Assembly (NCBI RefSeq): GCF_963678635.1
Contig: NC_087070.1
Location: 22,055,461 to 22,119,460, forward strand
Reading direction: 5' to 3'
Length of the DNA: 64,000 bases
Source of the DNA: Symsagittifera roscoffensis
Taxonomy: Eukaryota; Xenacoelomorpha; Acoela; Convolutidae
The notes below the pieces were generated by a model. That model worked only from the letters and a program-made list of their open reading frames with translations. It was not told the origin of the DNA and made no database searches. Positions 11,160-23,112 of this stretch are shown here, piece after piece; within the stretch, counting starts at the first letter, position 1, and every line of letters starts with the position of its first letter. The position numbers were made by a program, and so were the translations under genes.

Positions 11160-11800
11160 CTAAAAGAAGTGAAATTGACCAAATTTTTTCTTTTGTTGGT
11201 GATACTTTATTTTTTGTATTCTGGTATATGTTTTTCTTGTTATACTTGATTTGGTTTCAATTATATATGGGGTGTAAATTGTAGGATTTTGGTTGTTATC
11301 TAGTTCTTTGAGGTTTTTCATTGTGGAAGTAATTTTGATAATATTTCGGTTCAATCGGTGTTTCATTTTCATGATCTATTTTAAGCATTTTTTAATGAAT
11401 GTGTTTTCTGTGTCAATTCCGTCGTCTGTGCTTTCACAGTGTGTTTTAGTTCTGAAGTTTCCGTGTTGGTTGTCACTACCTGGAGGGTCTGAAATTGGTT
11501 CGTCTGTTGGTTGTACTTGATTATTTTGCCTTCGGTGTTTTCTTGTACTATGTCTGTAATTTTGAACTTGTTTATCTGAGCTTTGTCAATAACTCCGATG
11601 TGGTGATTGAAAATAGTATCTTGATATGTTTTCATAGTTGTTATTTCTCCTTCTGGAGTTTTCACGAGATTCATTGTTATAATAGTTTTTGTGTGATTTA
11701 ACTTTATAACATTTTTGTGATTTATTATTGGATTGATTTCTATAGCACTTATTTGAATAACTTCGAGTTCAATTTTCAGAAGAGTTGCCTGAACACTCAT
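11160..11800 (-). pseudogene. Spacer frame and PR1 flank, unit 3
   Basis: 139-codon spacer frame (11,800-11,381) with the same start and end as in unit 1, then the Lys-rich frame 11,372-11,160 leading into the inactive PR1 site near 11,147-11,130. Confidence 0.4.
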
Positions 11801-12003
11801 TAGGGTAATTTCTGTTTCGATACACTGAAAAGGAGCGATTTTTGATAAAGTTTGAATAATTACTTTTACTTGAATTTGATCCAGAAAATTTTTTTCTGTA
11901 ATGGTTGTTCTGACTATTTGATGTGCTATATCTAGTCTGTGAATAATTTTGTGAGTTTTTTGGTCTAGTGATCTTCCAAGAGGAAATTTTGAATAAGGGG
12001 ATA

Positions 12004-12213
12004 TTAATCTGGTTTTGCTATAGCTAAATGAAGTGGTTTCCTTGAGCTACTATTTTTTTGTATGTTCTTGTTTGGTAAAATTTTATACTTATTCATGTCT
12101 TGGTAAAAATATTTGTTTGGTTCTCTATGTTTTGGTGGTTTATTTGAGTTGTCTTGCTGTTTTTGTCTGCATTCAGCAACACTATGACCATATCTGCAAA
12201 AATAGTTGCACAA
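12004..12213 (-). pseudogene. Gag zinc-knuckle-like segment, unit 3
   Basis: Third copy of the C-X3-C-X3-H-X4-C segment. It differs from unit 1 at two or three residues of the basic tail. Confidence 0.5.
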
Positions 12214-12562
12214 TTTTCTGAAGAAAAATTTGCCTTCAAAATTTGGATTCTTAAAGTCTGTGTGGTTTTATCGGCTAATTCATTACCAGTGTCTTGAATT
12301 TTGTTGTTATTATGTGAATACTGCTTACATATTGTAGTTACAAACTTCTGCTCATTCTATTTTCATTGTGAGTTCTGCTTATTCTAATTTATCTACTATT
12401 TTTTCAAAAACTAAATCGGATTTACTAAATGATGATGGATGTGATGCTCTTTTTTTATTGCCATTTTGCGTAAGTTTTTGGTCATCTTCGTTTTTTTGTA
12501 ATTAATTGTTTAAGAAGAATAAGCTTTTCGTTCTAGGGTTTCGATTTGTACTGCGAGTTGCT

Positions 12563-13063
12563 TCATTGTTTTCTTTGGAATTCTTTGGAATTCTGCGGAT
12601 TTCCTTGCATAAAACTTTTTGATATTGTTTGTTTCTTTCCGAGTGGAACGTCTTGGAAATTTTCTGTGTAAATCTGTTCCAATTGTTGTTTGAATTCTGT
12701 AAGCCTATATGTCCAATTTTTATGAAGTGTCGTGTTTATTGGTTCTAGACGTATATTCAAAACTATGTTTGCTATGTCATCCATAATGTATGAATTCGTT
12801 GTCATTTGATGTGATTCTGCTGTCTTTTGTATTTGTGTAAAATTTGTAAATTGGAATTTTGTAAGTAGTGAGGTAATGAAACTTGGTTTTTCATTAGATT
12901 TGATTGATAACTTTGAGTTTTCGGTTGGTTTTTTGTTTGCATTTTGGTACTTGGTTGTGATAAAATTTGTCTTTGTGAAAATAATGTTGCGTTTATTGTG
13001 TTTGCTCTCAAAATATAAATGGTTCAAAATTATCTGGTTGATAAGTATCATCTGGTTGGTCAT
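12563..13063 (-). pseudogene. Gag-like open frame, unit 3 (166 codons)
   Basis: Same length and frame as the unit 1 gag-like frame (6,752-7,252), with scattered substitutions and no indels. It is the gag copy closest to the 5' LTR, so it may be the original position. Same caveats as for unit 1. Confidence 0.5.
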
Positions 13064-13886
13064 ATTTATACCAATTGATTTTTTGTTGATAATTTTTGTG
13101 TTGCTGTTGGTTTTGAATGATTTTCAGTACGGTCCGGTGGACTTTTCTGTTCTTCAATTATAATTACTGACTGAGATTTTGGTTTTTGTATCTCTTGGGT
13201 GTAGTCATTATCTTGAGTTTGGTTTTGTGTTGTATAATGAGTTTTTGCTATAAGGTTGCTGATATTTTTTTTGCGAAAAAATCCTAGTTGTGGTTTGCAA
13301 AATTATACCTGTTTGCTAGTTTTTGTTTGTTGTTTTGTCTTGTTTTAGTCCCTGGTCTATTTGTTTAATGATCTATTTGCAAGTATTCTGGACCAATGGA
13401 TGGTTTTACTGTTGATTGTAATGTGGTTTGTGGAAAAGGGTTTTTTTTTTGATTATGTGGTGTTGTGAGTCTTGGGTGAATAGGAGAAAAGCTCTGTTGT
13501 GTTATTTTAGATATTTTTTCTACTATTTCTTCGTTTATGAAGTGCTATGAAATTTGAAATTTTCGGTATGTCAGATTTCTAGTTCCATTGAGCGTTTCTT
13601 GTGTATTTTAAATTGTTGAGTTTAAACTATTGTTACTTGTCCTATCATTAAAAAATGTGTCAAATTTTAAATGTGTTGTATTAGTTGTCAGTGGAGTTAA
13701 CTTTAAATAGTCTTTGTCTAGAGAGACATAGCAACTGATGTACTTGATACAATCTTAGGAACGATGAAAAATAATATATGAGACCATTCAGGATCCCATA
13801 AATAATCTGTTTTGTCTTCCATTACTGTTTCATCACTTGGAGTTTGGTCAAAATTTTTTTCTGGCTGGTGAAATTAAATCTAATTT

Positions 13887-15650
13887 GTGTTGAAAAATTT
13901 CTATAATGAACCATGCCAGGATTCTTACTCGTTTTTTTATTTGTGATATTTCTCTATCTATTAGTGTTTCACGAATTGTATCTAAAACTTCAGAGAAAAG
14001 ATTGATTTCTTGTCGTTCTCATGCATGTCGAGATGTTTGTGGTGGTGATACGTAAAACGGTTCGTTTGATTCTAATATGGATACACAATTAGAAATGATA
14101 GCAGAAACATCATTTAAGAAAACTGAATGTGGTATTTGAGAAAATTTTTGAGAATTGTAATCTCAATCATTCGTTTGTAATCAGTCTGGTATTTGATTTG
14201 ATGATTGTGGTGGTAATATTTCAGTAGTAAATACACCGTAATTTGAAATAACATTACTCATGCCTGGTAGATAGAGATCGAGTAATTGTCTTCTTATTTT
14301 TATGTCGAAGAGTTCTTGCTTACATGTGCTCTTTCTTTTTTTACACAAATTCACAATTAAATTATCGCAAAATTGAACTTGTCCTCTAGCGGGGCGCTTT
14401 GTTGGTGAATGACAAATTGAAATATCGAGTCATTGTCGAAAATTTTGTCGTTTTGAATAAATTGTTGTGTAGAACTACAGTTAATGTAAACTTTCAATGT
14501 GCCTAATTGGTTATGGAGTCTTACAGGCTTACGAAGGTTCAAAAATTTTATTCTGTTTTTACCTTTTAAAAGTGATGGCATTGTGGATTCGGATTTGGAG
14601 AAAAATTTTCGAAAGTTAATCAGTTTAACTTTTGGGCAAGTAAATTGCGAAGAATTTGTTTTGTAGTTGTATCGGATTCTGAAACTGAGTTTCGTGTTCT
14701 GGAAAATTTTATTCGATGATTTATTTTTTGTTTCGTCATTATTGCCTTTTGTCTAATTGTTTTTTTGATCTGATATATCCTTCTGTTTGTGTCGTGTAAT
14801 TAAAAAATCGTTTTTAATTAAACATTTTTGGAGTAATAATATTTGTTTCTTTTCTAAATTAATCATGTTAGAATTCTTAACATAAGTTTTAGAATGATGG
14901 TTGCAAAATTCAAAGATTAGAATTTTTAATGCCTTAACTCCTAGTTTTTACAATTTTTGTGAGGTTATCCTACTCTTGGGGCATATGCTGTCGAGTGTTG
15001 ATGGGTTGGTGAGAGAGTATATCCATTCGTTGGAATGATGTTTACTTTCTCGGTGGATAAGATTTATTTCAAGTGAACCCTACTCATTCTTATTATGGTT
15101 GTGATTTTGTGACCTAGGGTTGGAGAATATTAAATCAATCCTCATGGTTCAGGTATATATGACAACACAAGTAGATCTTTAGATACCATTATAGATCTTA
15201 CTAAATTTTTGTTTTGTTTTAGCCGGGGTCAACAAAGAGGAGGGGCTCAAGTGAGGGGTGAGTAACCGAAGTTCTTCACTGTTCTTCACTTATTTAAAAT
15301 GGTTACTTATTTAAAAAGTTCGATTAGTCCTGAGTTGGTAATAAGGGTTGGAGAGTGAATCGACGTTTGAGGTAATTAGACACTTTTTACTAAGAAGTGG
15401 GAGAACAAAATTGTTCTGATTATTCCAAGGAAAGTCTTGATGGTTAAGTATTGTTAAATGAATTAAAATTTAGAATTAAATTAAAAATAAAGATGCAAGG
15501 ATAGCCTTGATGATCTGATTTTAGGGAAATTTTAGATTATTACAAAACAAGGATAGCCATGACAATTAGGGTTTAAGTTTCTAATGAAAAAATATGAATA
15601 CTTGTTCGCTAGCTCACTTAATCTTATTCGGTAGCTCTTGAAGTTAGGTC
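13887..15650 (-). pseudogene. 5' part of element A: N-terminal gag region and leader
   Basis: Single-copy sequence between the duplicated units and the LTR. It includes a 74-codon minus-strand frame (14,581-14,357), possibly the N-terminal gag segment, which is an inference from position only. From about 14,930 to 15,650 there is no frame of note. I could not identify a primer-binding site. A repeated word 'tagatctt' near 15,172-15,209 is the only local structure seen. Confidence 0.3.
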
Positions 15651-15745
15651 CGCAATCTTTTTTTTCGACATGATATTTTGTGCAACTTCTGAATCTAATA
15701 CGGACCTATATCTTACTCTTATATCTCCAAGTCTCGAAAGATCTA

Positions 15746-16912
15746 CCCTAGTCGATCAAGGGAGGTTATCTTGCAAGATCTTGCAAGAATCTTGCAAGAT
15801 TCTTTTAAAGAGGATGCATCTCTTTAAAAGATCTTGCAAGATTCTTGCAAGATCTTGCAAGATAACCTCCTTTAAAGATAACCTTTTTTTGCAAGATCTT
15901 TAAAGATACAATTTTTTTGGGCAAAAACAGCTTTACACGCGAAGACAACCAAGTAGCGTTCGTGGAAGAAGGAAGCAATCTTAGCTACGCATACATACAC
16001 ACAGCCCGCTAGGCGGTTGCCCCCAGAAAGCTTCTTTTTTTTAAACTTTTTTTTTGTGATAGGCGGCTATCTTCAAGTTTTGATCGACTACTTATACCTT
16101 AATCTCTCAAAATAGGAAAAACGCATTTGAGAAGAAGTCGTTTGTGATGAAAGCTTCACTTTCCTAGAACATAGCCAATCGAAGATTGCAAAGGAGTAAT
16201 GAACGCAAGTAAACATTAAAAAATAACACTGACGTTGTTGAAAAATCTCAACTTTCAAAACTCAAAGAAAAAAATAGAAGCCCTTTAAGCTCTTTAAATT
16301 TCTAGAACAATTTATGATGGGCGCTTTTTTGATAACATGAACACGACTTGAGAAAACTGGATCAATAAGTAAAGTTTTTATTCTCTGGAAATCAAAAAAG
16401 TAAATTCCACTGTCAAAACTAGAAATCGATAGTCGAAAAAACTAAATATCCCCGGTTTGAACTAATTAAAGCAATTCGTCACAAAAATTTTTTGGCCAAT
16501 AATCCTTCAATTTTCGCAAACCAGTAGCCGCAATAATTGCGAATAAATTAAAAAGATTTGATTGGTTGATACTTTTAACCTCATTGAATAAATTAACAAC
16601 AAATATGCGACTACTTTTTAACGCATGATTTTTGTCTAATTTTATTCGTTAAGCATTTATTTAAAGTTTTGGATTCTCGTTCTAGAAACAATTTTTTTGA
16701 TCTTACACCTAATTTCTGTTATTTATTTTGTGTTTTTCGACAGAAATTTTGGGATGGTTATCTTGCAAGATTCTTTCAAGATTCTTGCAAGATAACCTCC
16801 ATCTTGCAAGATCTTGCAAGATAACCTCCATCTTGCAAGATCTTGCAAGATAACCCTCTTTTGCAAGAATCTTGCAAGATCTTGCAAGATAACCTCCCTT
16901 GATCGACTAGGG
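15746..16912. mobile_element. 1,167-bp foldback (palindrome-ended) element inserted in the LTR
   Basis: Both ends are inverted copies starting CCCTAGTCGATCAAGGGAGG and continuing for about 45 bp into arrays of the palindrome CAAGATCTTG. A TA precedes (15,744-15,745) and follows (16,913-16,914) the element, and the empty LTR copy at about 53.75 kb has a single TA. That pattern suggests a TA target duplication, as in Tc1/mariner-type non-autonomous elements. The interior has no gene. The arm repeats recur at 16,757-16,900. Confidence 0.7.
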
Positions 16913-17001
16913 TAGTGTATCCTGGCATTTGTGAGTTAGATATCTGGAACTGTTCCGAAGGAGAACAACTGTCTTTTAAGTTATATTAAATTTGTTCTGT
17001 T

Positions 17002-17025
17002 GCTGAAACTATGAATAGTTTCAGC
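17002..17025 (-). promoter_or_regulatory. Hairpin inside LTR A
   Basis: GCTGAAACTAT, a 2-nt loop, then ATAGTTTCAGC: a perfect 11-bp stem. The matching hairpin in LTR B (53,830-53,853) keeps pairing through paired substitutions. It may be a regulatory RNA structure of the LTR transcript. The role is inferred. Confidence 0.5.
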
Positions 17026-17145
17026 GTTACAAGTAATTGTCAAGGTTAGTTAAGGATCATGATTGGTTTCTAAGAAAAATTTTATAGATATAGATTTATC
17101 AAAAATAGAATTGGTTATTAATACTAGTTTTATAGTGGTTCCACA

Positions 17146-17990
17146 CTAGCAAAGGTCTAAGCTTAACTCAAAGTAGCTCTAGCAAGGGTAGAAGTTCTAT
17201 TCGCAGCAGTATTCGTCAAAAAAATAATTCTGATTCTATTCAGTTTTCGAATTGGTTGAATTTGTTTTGGATTCCAAGTCCAAAAAAGATTCAATTAACC
17301 AAAAGATACATTTTCTATTTGCAATTTTTTTAAATTGATTTTAATTATTTTTTCTTGATCTTTTTTTAATTGACAGGCATGACTTACAAGCTGACAATAC
17401 TTCTGACAATAACGAAAAAATTATATCATGATTAAATTGAAGTTCTTGACAAAAACTTCAAAAAACAAAAACACAAAAAACCTATAGTGTGCTTTAAAAA
17501 AAGATCAAGAATACATTTTTGTCAGGTTCTGGAAAATTTCGACCTAAAGCGAGCATTTTTGATGCGCGCTTAACACTCTTTCGCAATTTTGTGGTGCATT
17601 TAAGCCTAATTGATTGATTAGTCATAAAATATTTAATAAACAAATATTTAATAAGTCATCTAGTTTTTTGGAAACTTTTAACCAAAAATTGCAATTTTAG
17701 CGCAGTCTCATTGATTTCAGTCGGTATTGGTACCAAAAACTCAAGGATCCGTCGGCAGCAACTTGATGCACTTAAAAGTTTTGCTGAGAGAAACACGTTG
17801 TATGCGCACTCAGTCTCCGTTATCATTAAACAGCTGATGACTTAGATTATTGCTATTCCAGTACTTCTAAGTAAACACAATAATCGGATTTTCAGATTTT
17901 CAGTAAGATATGATCATTTTAAATACCAGTTCTTTCAAGACATCATTTAAGCTCGTTCCAGCTTCAGAAAGTTCATGAATAATCTAGCTA
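17146..17990. other. Intergenic, no feature recognised
   Basis: AT-rich sequence without open frames, splice-site pairs or repeats that I can support. Confidence 0.4.
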
Positions 17991-17997
17991 AAAGTTG

Positions 17998-18190
17998 ATC
18001 GAGAAAAGTCCCGAGTCGAGATTTTTCACCTAATTTGAAGCAAGATTTGAGCGGTTTGAGCGGTTTTTTTAGACAATTACGCTCAAAATCTTGCTTCAAA
18101 ATGAGCGGTTTGAGCGGTTTTTAAACGGTTTATCTAATAAAACCGCTCAAAAACCCCGCAAGATTTTGAATTCGAGATCTCAGGTTTACT
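17998..18190. repeat. Decayed foldback repeat (GAGCGGTTT type)
   Basis: Contains 'cccgagtcgag' near its left edge, several GAGCGGTTT words, their complement AAACCGCTC, and an inverted pair of 'gaagcaagatttgag'. It resembles the intact foldback at 18,329-18,650 but is degenerate. Fragments also occur near 41,525-41,625. Confidence 0.5.
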
Positions 18191-18328
18191 CGTCGTAAGC
18201 TAACAATTTGTGACGATTAAAACTGAGCAAAAAACCTGGTTTTTGATGTGCAAGGTGTTTTAAATTGAGTAAAAGCACTCTTAATTACTTTAAATTCGAT
18301 TAAAAACAAGTTTTTAACATGTTTTGTA

Positions 18329-18650
18329 ACCCGGGTCGAGATCCCGCTCAAGATATGAGCGGTTTGAGCAGTTTTTCAGCACGATTTGAGCGGTTTGAGC
18401 GGTTTGGGTGGTTTGGGTGGTTTTTTTGGAAAAACCGCTCAAAAACCAAACAAATCTTGGTTGAAAAACCGTTCAAAAATCACCGCAAGAAATGAGCGGT
18501 TTTTTAAGCAAGATTTGAGCGGTTTGAGCGATTTTTCCAAAAAAAAACCGCCCAAACCGCCCAAACCGCTCAAACCGCTTAAATCGTGCTGAAAAACCAC
18601 TCAAACCGCTCATATCTTGAGCGGTTTTTGAGCGGGATCTCGACCCGGGT
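18329..18650. mobile_element. 322-bp foldback element, near-perfect inverted arms
   Basis: It starts ACCCGGGTCGAGATCCCGCT and ends with the inverse complement. Arms of roughly 130 bp are built of GAGCGGTTT and GGTTTGGGT words. The 68-codon open frame inside is only a product of the repeat. The ends share GTCGA and ATCCCG with the foldbacks near 30.3 kb and, more loosely, with that at 15.7 kb. Confidence 0.75.
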
Positions 18651-18699
18651 ATTAATGGTGGAGTTTCATCTGGAATGGATAGATCTTAGTCATTTACTC

Positions 18700-19555
18700 T
18701 GAGGAAAAAATTTTCGGCTACATCCTCTGTGCTCGCACTTATTTTTCATAATTGAGCACGGACACACTCCCCCCTAAAACTCGTTCGTAGTAGTGTAACC
18801 GATGGCAAATCGTGCGCAACAGTCATTACTTAGACCTGGAAAGTGCTGCTCTTGTAACCATAACAGGATCAAACATGATTGGCATTATATGAGTATTAAG
18901 AACAAACTGCGTTGTCATTAGACGAGCTTAAAAATTTCACGAGTCATCGTGCCTGTGAGCCTTTTTTTGCCGTGCGTTAAACGACAGCAGTGAAAGAATG
19001 GCTTTCAATCACTCTAAATTACCATCAAAACTAGAGCACTTCAGTTTTTGGTTACTGATCGCATGATCTATAGCCAGAGGGCACGATTTTTTGCACAACA
19101 GGTCTGGCAAAAAAATGTTTTGATACTGCTTCTGGAGTTCGATGTAAATGTAAATGCAACAAGTAGAATCTGAAGAACAAGCAAACAAATTTTTAAAATT
19201 TTAACAGCAACCCAGTTAGAACTTGAGGCTCTATATGAAGATTTCAAGAAAAGCCAAATAAACCAATTCAAAAATCACTACTGGATTATGAACAAACCGC
19301 AAACCTTGAATACAATAAGAAGGAGTTGAAGTACCCAAAGATCACGGTAACCCAAAAACAACAGCCATTGCCGACTAAAATTGTATTGGCGTTTTATACA
19401 ACGACACAATTGCTTCTCTGCTGGGACAAACTGCCCATATCAGTTTAATAATTGATAAGTCAGCCAATTTTTCTCCACCTAAGATGCGATCTTTAGAAAA
19501 TGTCATCAGTTCCTCTTCCCTTGTTTCTCATTGACCTTAAAAGCGTGACTCTTAT
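18700..19555. other. Intergenic, no gene supported
   Basis: A 67-codon minus-strand frame at 19,271-19,068 has a hydrophobic stretch but lacks splice context or similarity to the window's genes. I treat it as chance. Confidence 0.4.
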
Positions 19556-19558
19556 GAA

Positions 19559-19725
19559 CCAATCGGTCAGGATGCTTCCAATCGAAGGCTCAATAGCTTC
19601 TCAACTTTTCATCTTTTTTGAAAAGATGAAAAGTTGAGAAGCTTCCATTCTCAACTTTTCATCGAAGGTCAGGATGCTTCCAATCGAAGGCTCAATAGCT
19701 TCTCAACTTTTCATCTTTTTTGGGG
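19559..19725. repeat. Duplicated hairpin repeat
   Basis: The phrase from 'ggtcaggatgcttccaatcg' through 'cttctcaacttttcatc' occurs at about 19,566 and about 19,667. Between the copies the motif CTTCTCAACTTTTCATC is followed by its inverse complement GATGAAAAGTTGAGAAG across 'ttttttgaaaa', a long hairpin. Confidence 0.75.
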
Positions 19726-19739
19726 GAAAATATCTCTGG

Positions 19740-21570
19740 GTATCTTCTAAACAGAGCGTAAGTGTCGAAAAATTTTTCGTGTCGCAAAAGAAAAATGAAC
19801 AGCCTCTGAACACTGCTGCGTCGAAAAAATAACAATTTGTCCAAAAAGTTTAATGTTCCAGAGCCATTGAGGACAATTAGTTCTGAACAGCTTCTGAAAA
19901 CTGCTATAACTCCAAAAAATTGTTTTCACACCCAATTGCAACTGCAGCCGTTATCTAAAAACTAACTGGCTCATTTTTCTCTTAGCTCTGAGTTCACAAG
20001 TTACTTCTATACTGGTGTCTTCTGCTCCTGTTTTATCCATCTCTTGCTTTGTTTTAAATACCTGAGTGAGGCGAGATAAACTCAAGAAACACTTTTCTAA
20101 AAATACGATTAACACTAGAAAATAACATTATCAAATTATGAAGTTGAATTCAAGGCAAAATCTCAAAAAGCAGGTATTTGTCCTTGATGCAAAATTTTTT
20201 TTTTAATCATTCGCCGTAATACGCAAAGTATACGTTTCGCGTGGTGTAAAAATTATCTTTCTGGGGTGAACACAATACGCCAAATGAGGTTAGTTAAAGC
20301 TCTAATAATGGGGTTGGAAAGATCATAATTCAGTTGAAGCCCAACAGATTACGGAAACACTTTTCTGTGTCTGGAAAATTTACTCTGAACAGCTTCTGAA
20401 CACTACTTAAAACACCAACTTTTCTGAGTTGGGAGCAACAACTCTGGACAGCTTCTGAACATTTCTAAAAACACTACTGAACAGTCTCTGGACAGTGCGT
20501 TTATGACGAGAAAAACACCAGGAGAATGTCACAAGACAATTATCTCTGAACAGCTTCCAATACTTCTATAAGTTTGGAAAACTGTTCTCACAACCAACTG
20601 CAACTGTAACGCCAAATCGTTATCGAAAAACTAGTTGGCTCCTTCCTCTCTTAGTTGAGTTCACAAGTTACCTCCGGAGTGGTGTCTTTTGCTCCTGTTT
20701 GATGTATCCCTTGGTTTGTCTTAAAACAATGAAGTGAGGAGATATAAACGCAAGTAAGACGATTGTAACTCGAGATCAACATCAACAAATTATGGACCTT
20801 GATTCAAGGCAACCTCTCAAACAGCAGGTACTTGTCCTTGAGACAAATACTTTTTTGATCAATAGCCAGAATGCACATAGTATGCGTTGCGAGTGATGTA
20901 ACATTTTTCCTTCTGGTTTCAACGCGATATGCCGAACGAGGTTAATTAAAAATCTAATAAGGGGGTTGAAAAGAGGATAGTTCAGTTGAAATTTACGGAA
21001 ATTTTCTTAGGAAAAAAATGGTTACTTCACCTAAGTAATATTACGGTATCTGATTACTGGTTATACCAATGAAACAAACAAACCAATGAGTTTAGGAGCG
21101 AAAGGGGATCTGATCTAAATTACCACTTTTATCAAACAGGATTTAAAACAAGCAAGTTGTTCGAATGATAAAAAATGCAAAAACATTGAGATTGACAAAA
21201 AGAGGTTTAATTTTCTCGATGCATTTTTAGCTTGCATTTGGTTTCAATTTACACCCTCTTTTAGGGAAAGTCCGAAGAACAACGCTTCTGAAAAGCTTCT
21301 CAATTTTTTTTCGAGAACAACACCTCTGAGCGTTTTGTCGGGAAAGACTTTTCTGCGGCGTTAAAAATATTCTGAACAGCTTCTGAACACTTCTTAAAAC
21401 ACCAACTTTTCTTTGTTACGATTCAAAACTCAACTGAACAGCCTCTGGACAGTTCGTTTGTGACGAGAAATACACCAAGACAATTTGACAAGACAATTTT
21501 TTTGAACAGCTTCTGAAAGTTTTGTTATCTAAAAACTAACTGGGTCATTAGTCTCTTAGTTTGAGGATCT
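19740..21570. repeat. Locally duplicated, GAACAGCTTCTGAAC-rich repeat region
   Basis: Positions about 19,880-20,390 recur at about 20,540-21,000 (offset about 667 bp; shared 'agttcacaagttac' and 'tgctcctgttt'). Another partial copy is at 21,371-21,560. The word GAACAGCTTCTGAA(C) or close variants occurs repeatedly. No gene recognised. Confidence 0.65.
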
Positions 21571-21819
21571 TTCTCCATGATTCGGCAATACTGATTACTT
21601 TCTGAATTTTTAAAGTTTTTTAAAAAGCAGAGAGTAAATAGTTCGTTAGAGCCAGCCAAAATTTGCGCACTTAACTTCGATGCAACTATTTAAATTGAAA
21701 ATTTTCCACTGCAATATTTCATTATTTATCAGAAAACGGATTCTCGGAGTGTAAAGCATAATTTTTTTTAATGAATACGCCTGTAACTTGATCATAACAT
21801 CATTAATTCAGAAAATATG

Positions 21820-21975
21820 ACTCAAGGCAATCAAAAACAATCAAAAACAATCAAAAAACGCAAGGCAAATTTACTCGAGGCAATTTAATTCAAGGCAACT
21901 CAAGGCATCTATCTAACTCAAGGCAATTACAAAACGCAAGACAATCAAAATTATTCAAAAACAACCAAAAATACG
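21820..21975. repeat. CAAGGCAA / CAATCAAAA low-complexity tract
   Basis: Irregular repeats of 'caaggcaa', 'caatcaaaaa' and 'acgcaag' over about 150 bp. No period is fixed throughout. Confidence 0.6.
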
Positions 21976-22444
21976 CAACCTTGCCTACGAGAACAAATAA
22001 AACAACCTTTATTTTTTTGTGTCTGTGGACGCAAAATTTTGTGGCTTTATATTCCTGCATTCCATAGAAAAGTCTTTAAACATGTTAAAGTTTTTTCTTA
22101 TTAATCAAAAGAAATGAATGTACAAAAGAAGAACGAAGGGAGTGTCCTTGTTGCGAATTTCGCTCACTTTTCCCAAAAAATACAGTTTGACATCGTAATT
22201 AACCAGCCAGAATTTCTGTTACTAGATTTTTCATGAACATAAAAATCTAAATGGGAAGAGAGTGTGAACTCAAAGCTGAGGCTTTCAGGATTGGAACATC
22301 GGTATCCCTAGGCTATATATCTGTCGGCTACTAAATTCTAAGCTTGCTTGTACAATTTAAGCTTAAATGAGAACAGAACACATTAAGTGGTGAGTGGATA
22401 TAACTGTGGAAAAAAGAGAACACAAAATATTTTATTAACTGTTA

Positions 22445-22976
22445 TTGTTCCGACTTTCGATACGAAAGTGACGGAATATTTGTGCTCGGGGTGGGTTTTG
22501 TTTTCTTCAGACAAATTTTGACTTTTTAACTAGCCATTTTTGACGGAACTTTTTTTTATCATTCGAAAGGTGTTGTTGTCTTGAGCTCAAATTTGAAAAG
22601 TTATTTCACCTGTGATTGTTTTTCGTAAAGTTATGAGGGTTTGAAGATTGCCATTTTGGCCAATTTGGGACAATTAACGCGCGATATATTTCGCGCTATT
22701 AACTCGTGAGCGGAGAGTTAATCCGTCTTAGAAATCGTTCCAAATTGGTTAAAAGAAGCTTATTTGCCATAATTCATTTGTTACAAGGAGCGAAATTCAT
22801 CCTTTTGTACTTTATATGGGGTGTGGGGGGATAATTTTTATTAAAAAATTTCAAATTTTAGAAAAAAAAATTCCATTTAGTTTTATTTCATTTAATTTTT
22901 TAATGTTATTACTGCTCCAGAAACTTTAAATAATAGTCGGAAGATTCAGGGCTTCGCCCTGATACGAGCAGTCTTG
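22445..22976 (+). mobile_element. Hairpin-ended dispersed repeat, copy 1 (forward)
   Basis: Starts TGTTCCGACTTTCGATACGA, where the inverted words ACTTTCG and CGAAAGT flank a short loop. Ends after the hairpin CAGGGCTTCGCCCTG with GATACGAGCAGTCTTG. Near the right side AGTCGGAA is the inverse complement of the TTCCGACT at the start. The interior carries a GCGCGATATATTTCGCGC palindrome. It has no coding capacity. About 530 bp. Confidence 0.75.
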
Positions 22977-23112
22977 TTTTTGTTTTGTTCGGAAATGATT
23001 GTGTACTGTTTCTTATAAAAATTTCACCAACCGCATAAAAGTCAAAAAACTTTTTAAAAAGCGTCTGTTCAAAAAACGATTTTCAATAAAAGAACAAATA
23101 TAACGCGAAACT

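Larger units (their letters stand above)
10750..13886 (-). repeat. Tandem segmental duplication, unit 3
   Basis: Copy of about 4,943-8,075 of unit 1. It carries gag (13,063-12,563), knuckle, spacer and PR1. Similarity to unit 1 ends sharply at about 13,886 / 8,075 after 'ctggctggt'. Beyond 13,886 the element continues into its single-copy 5' part. Confidence 0.85.
1..15650 (-). mobile_element. Degenerate Ty3/gypsy-type LTR retroelement with internal duplications (element A)
   Basis: Reading the minus strand leftwards from 15.65 kb there is a gag-like region, a zinc-knuckle-like motif, retroviral-protease DSG motifs, a reverse-transcriptase remnant, an integrase core and a GPF module. That is the order gag-PR-RT-IN of the Ty3/gypsy class. 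The integrase follows RT and matches element B at the right end of the window closely. All coding parts are broken by stops and frameshifts, and the RT palm and RNase H are missing. The gag-to-protease part is repeated (4.07-13.89 kb). The left end, with envelope side and 3' LTR, lies outside the window. The plus strand here is strongly T- and G-rich, so the coding strand is A-rich. Confidence 0.8.
15651..17145 (-). mobile_element. Probable 5' LTR of element A, split by an insertion
   Basis: Positions 15,651-15,745 plus 16,915-17,145 (about 326 bp) align end to end with 53,650-53,961 (about 312 bp). Shared blocks include 'atcttactcttatatct', 'aagttatatt', a hairpin and 'ggatcatgattggtt'. In minus-strand sense it starts TGTGGAACCA and has a TATAAAA close to its start. 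It sits just upstream of element A gag, as a 5' LTR should. The exact ends are uncertain because no CA end or primer-binding site is clear. Confidence 0.55.

Noticed and set aside
15670-15903. 77-codon plus-strand frame with ILQESCKIL-type repeats
   Set aside because: The repeat peptide comes from the CAAGATCTTG array of the foldback element.
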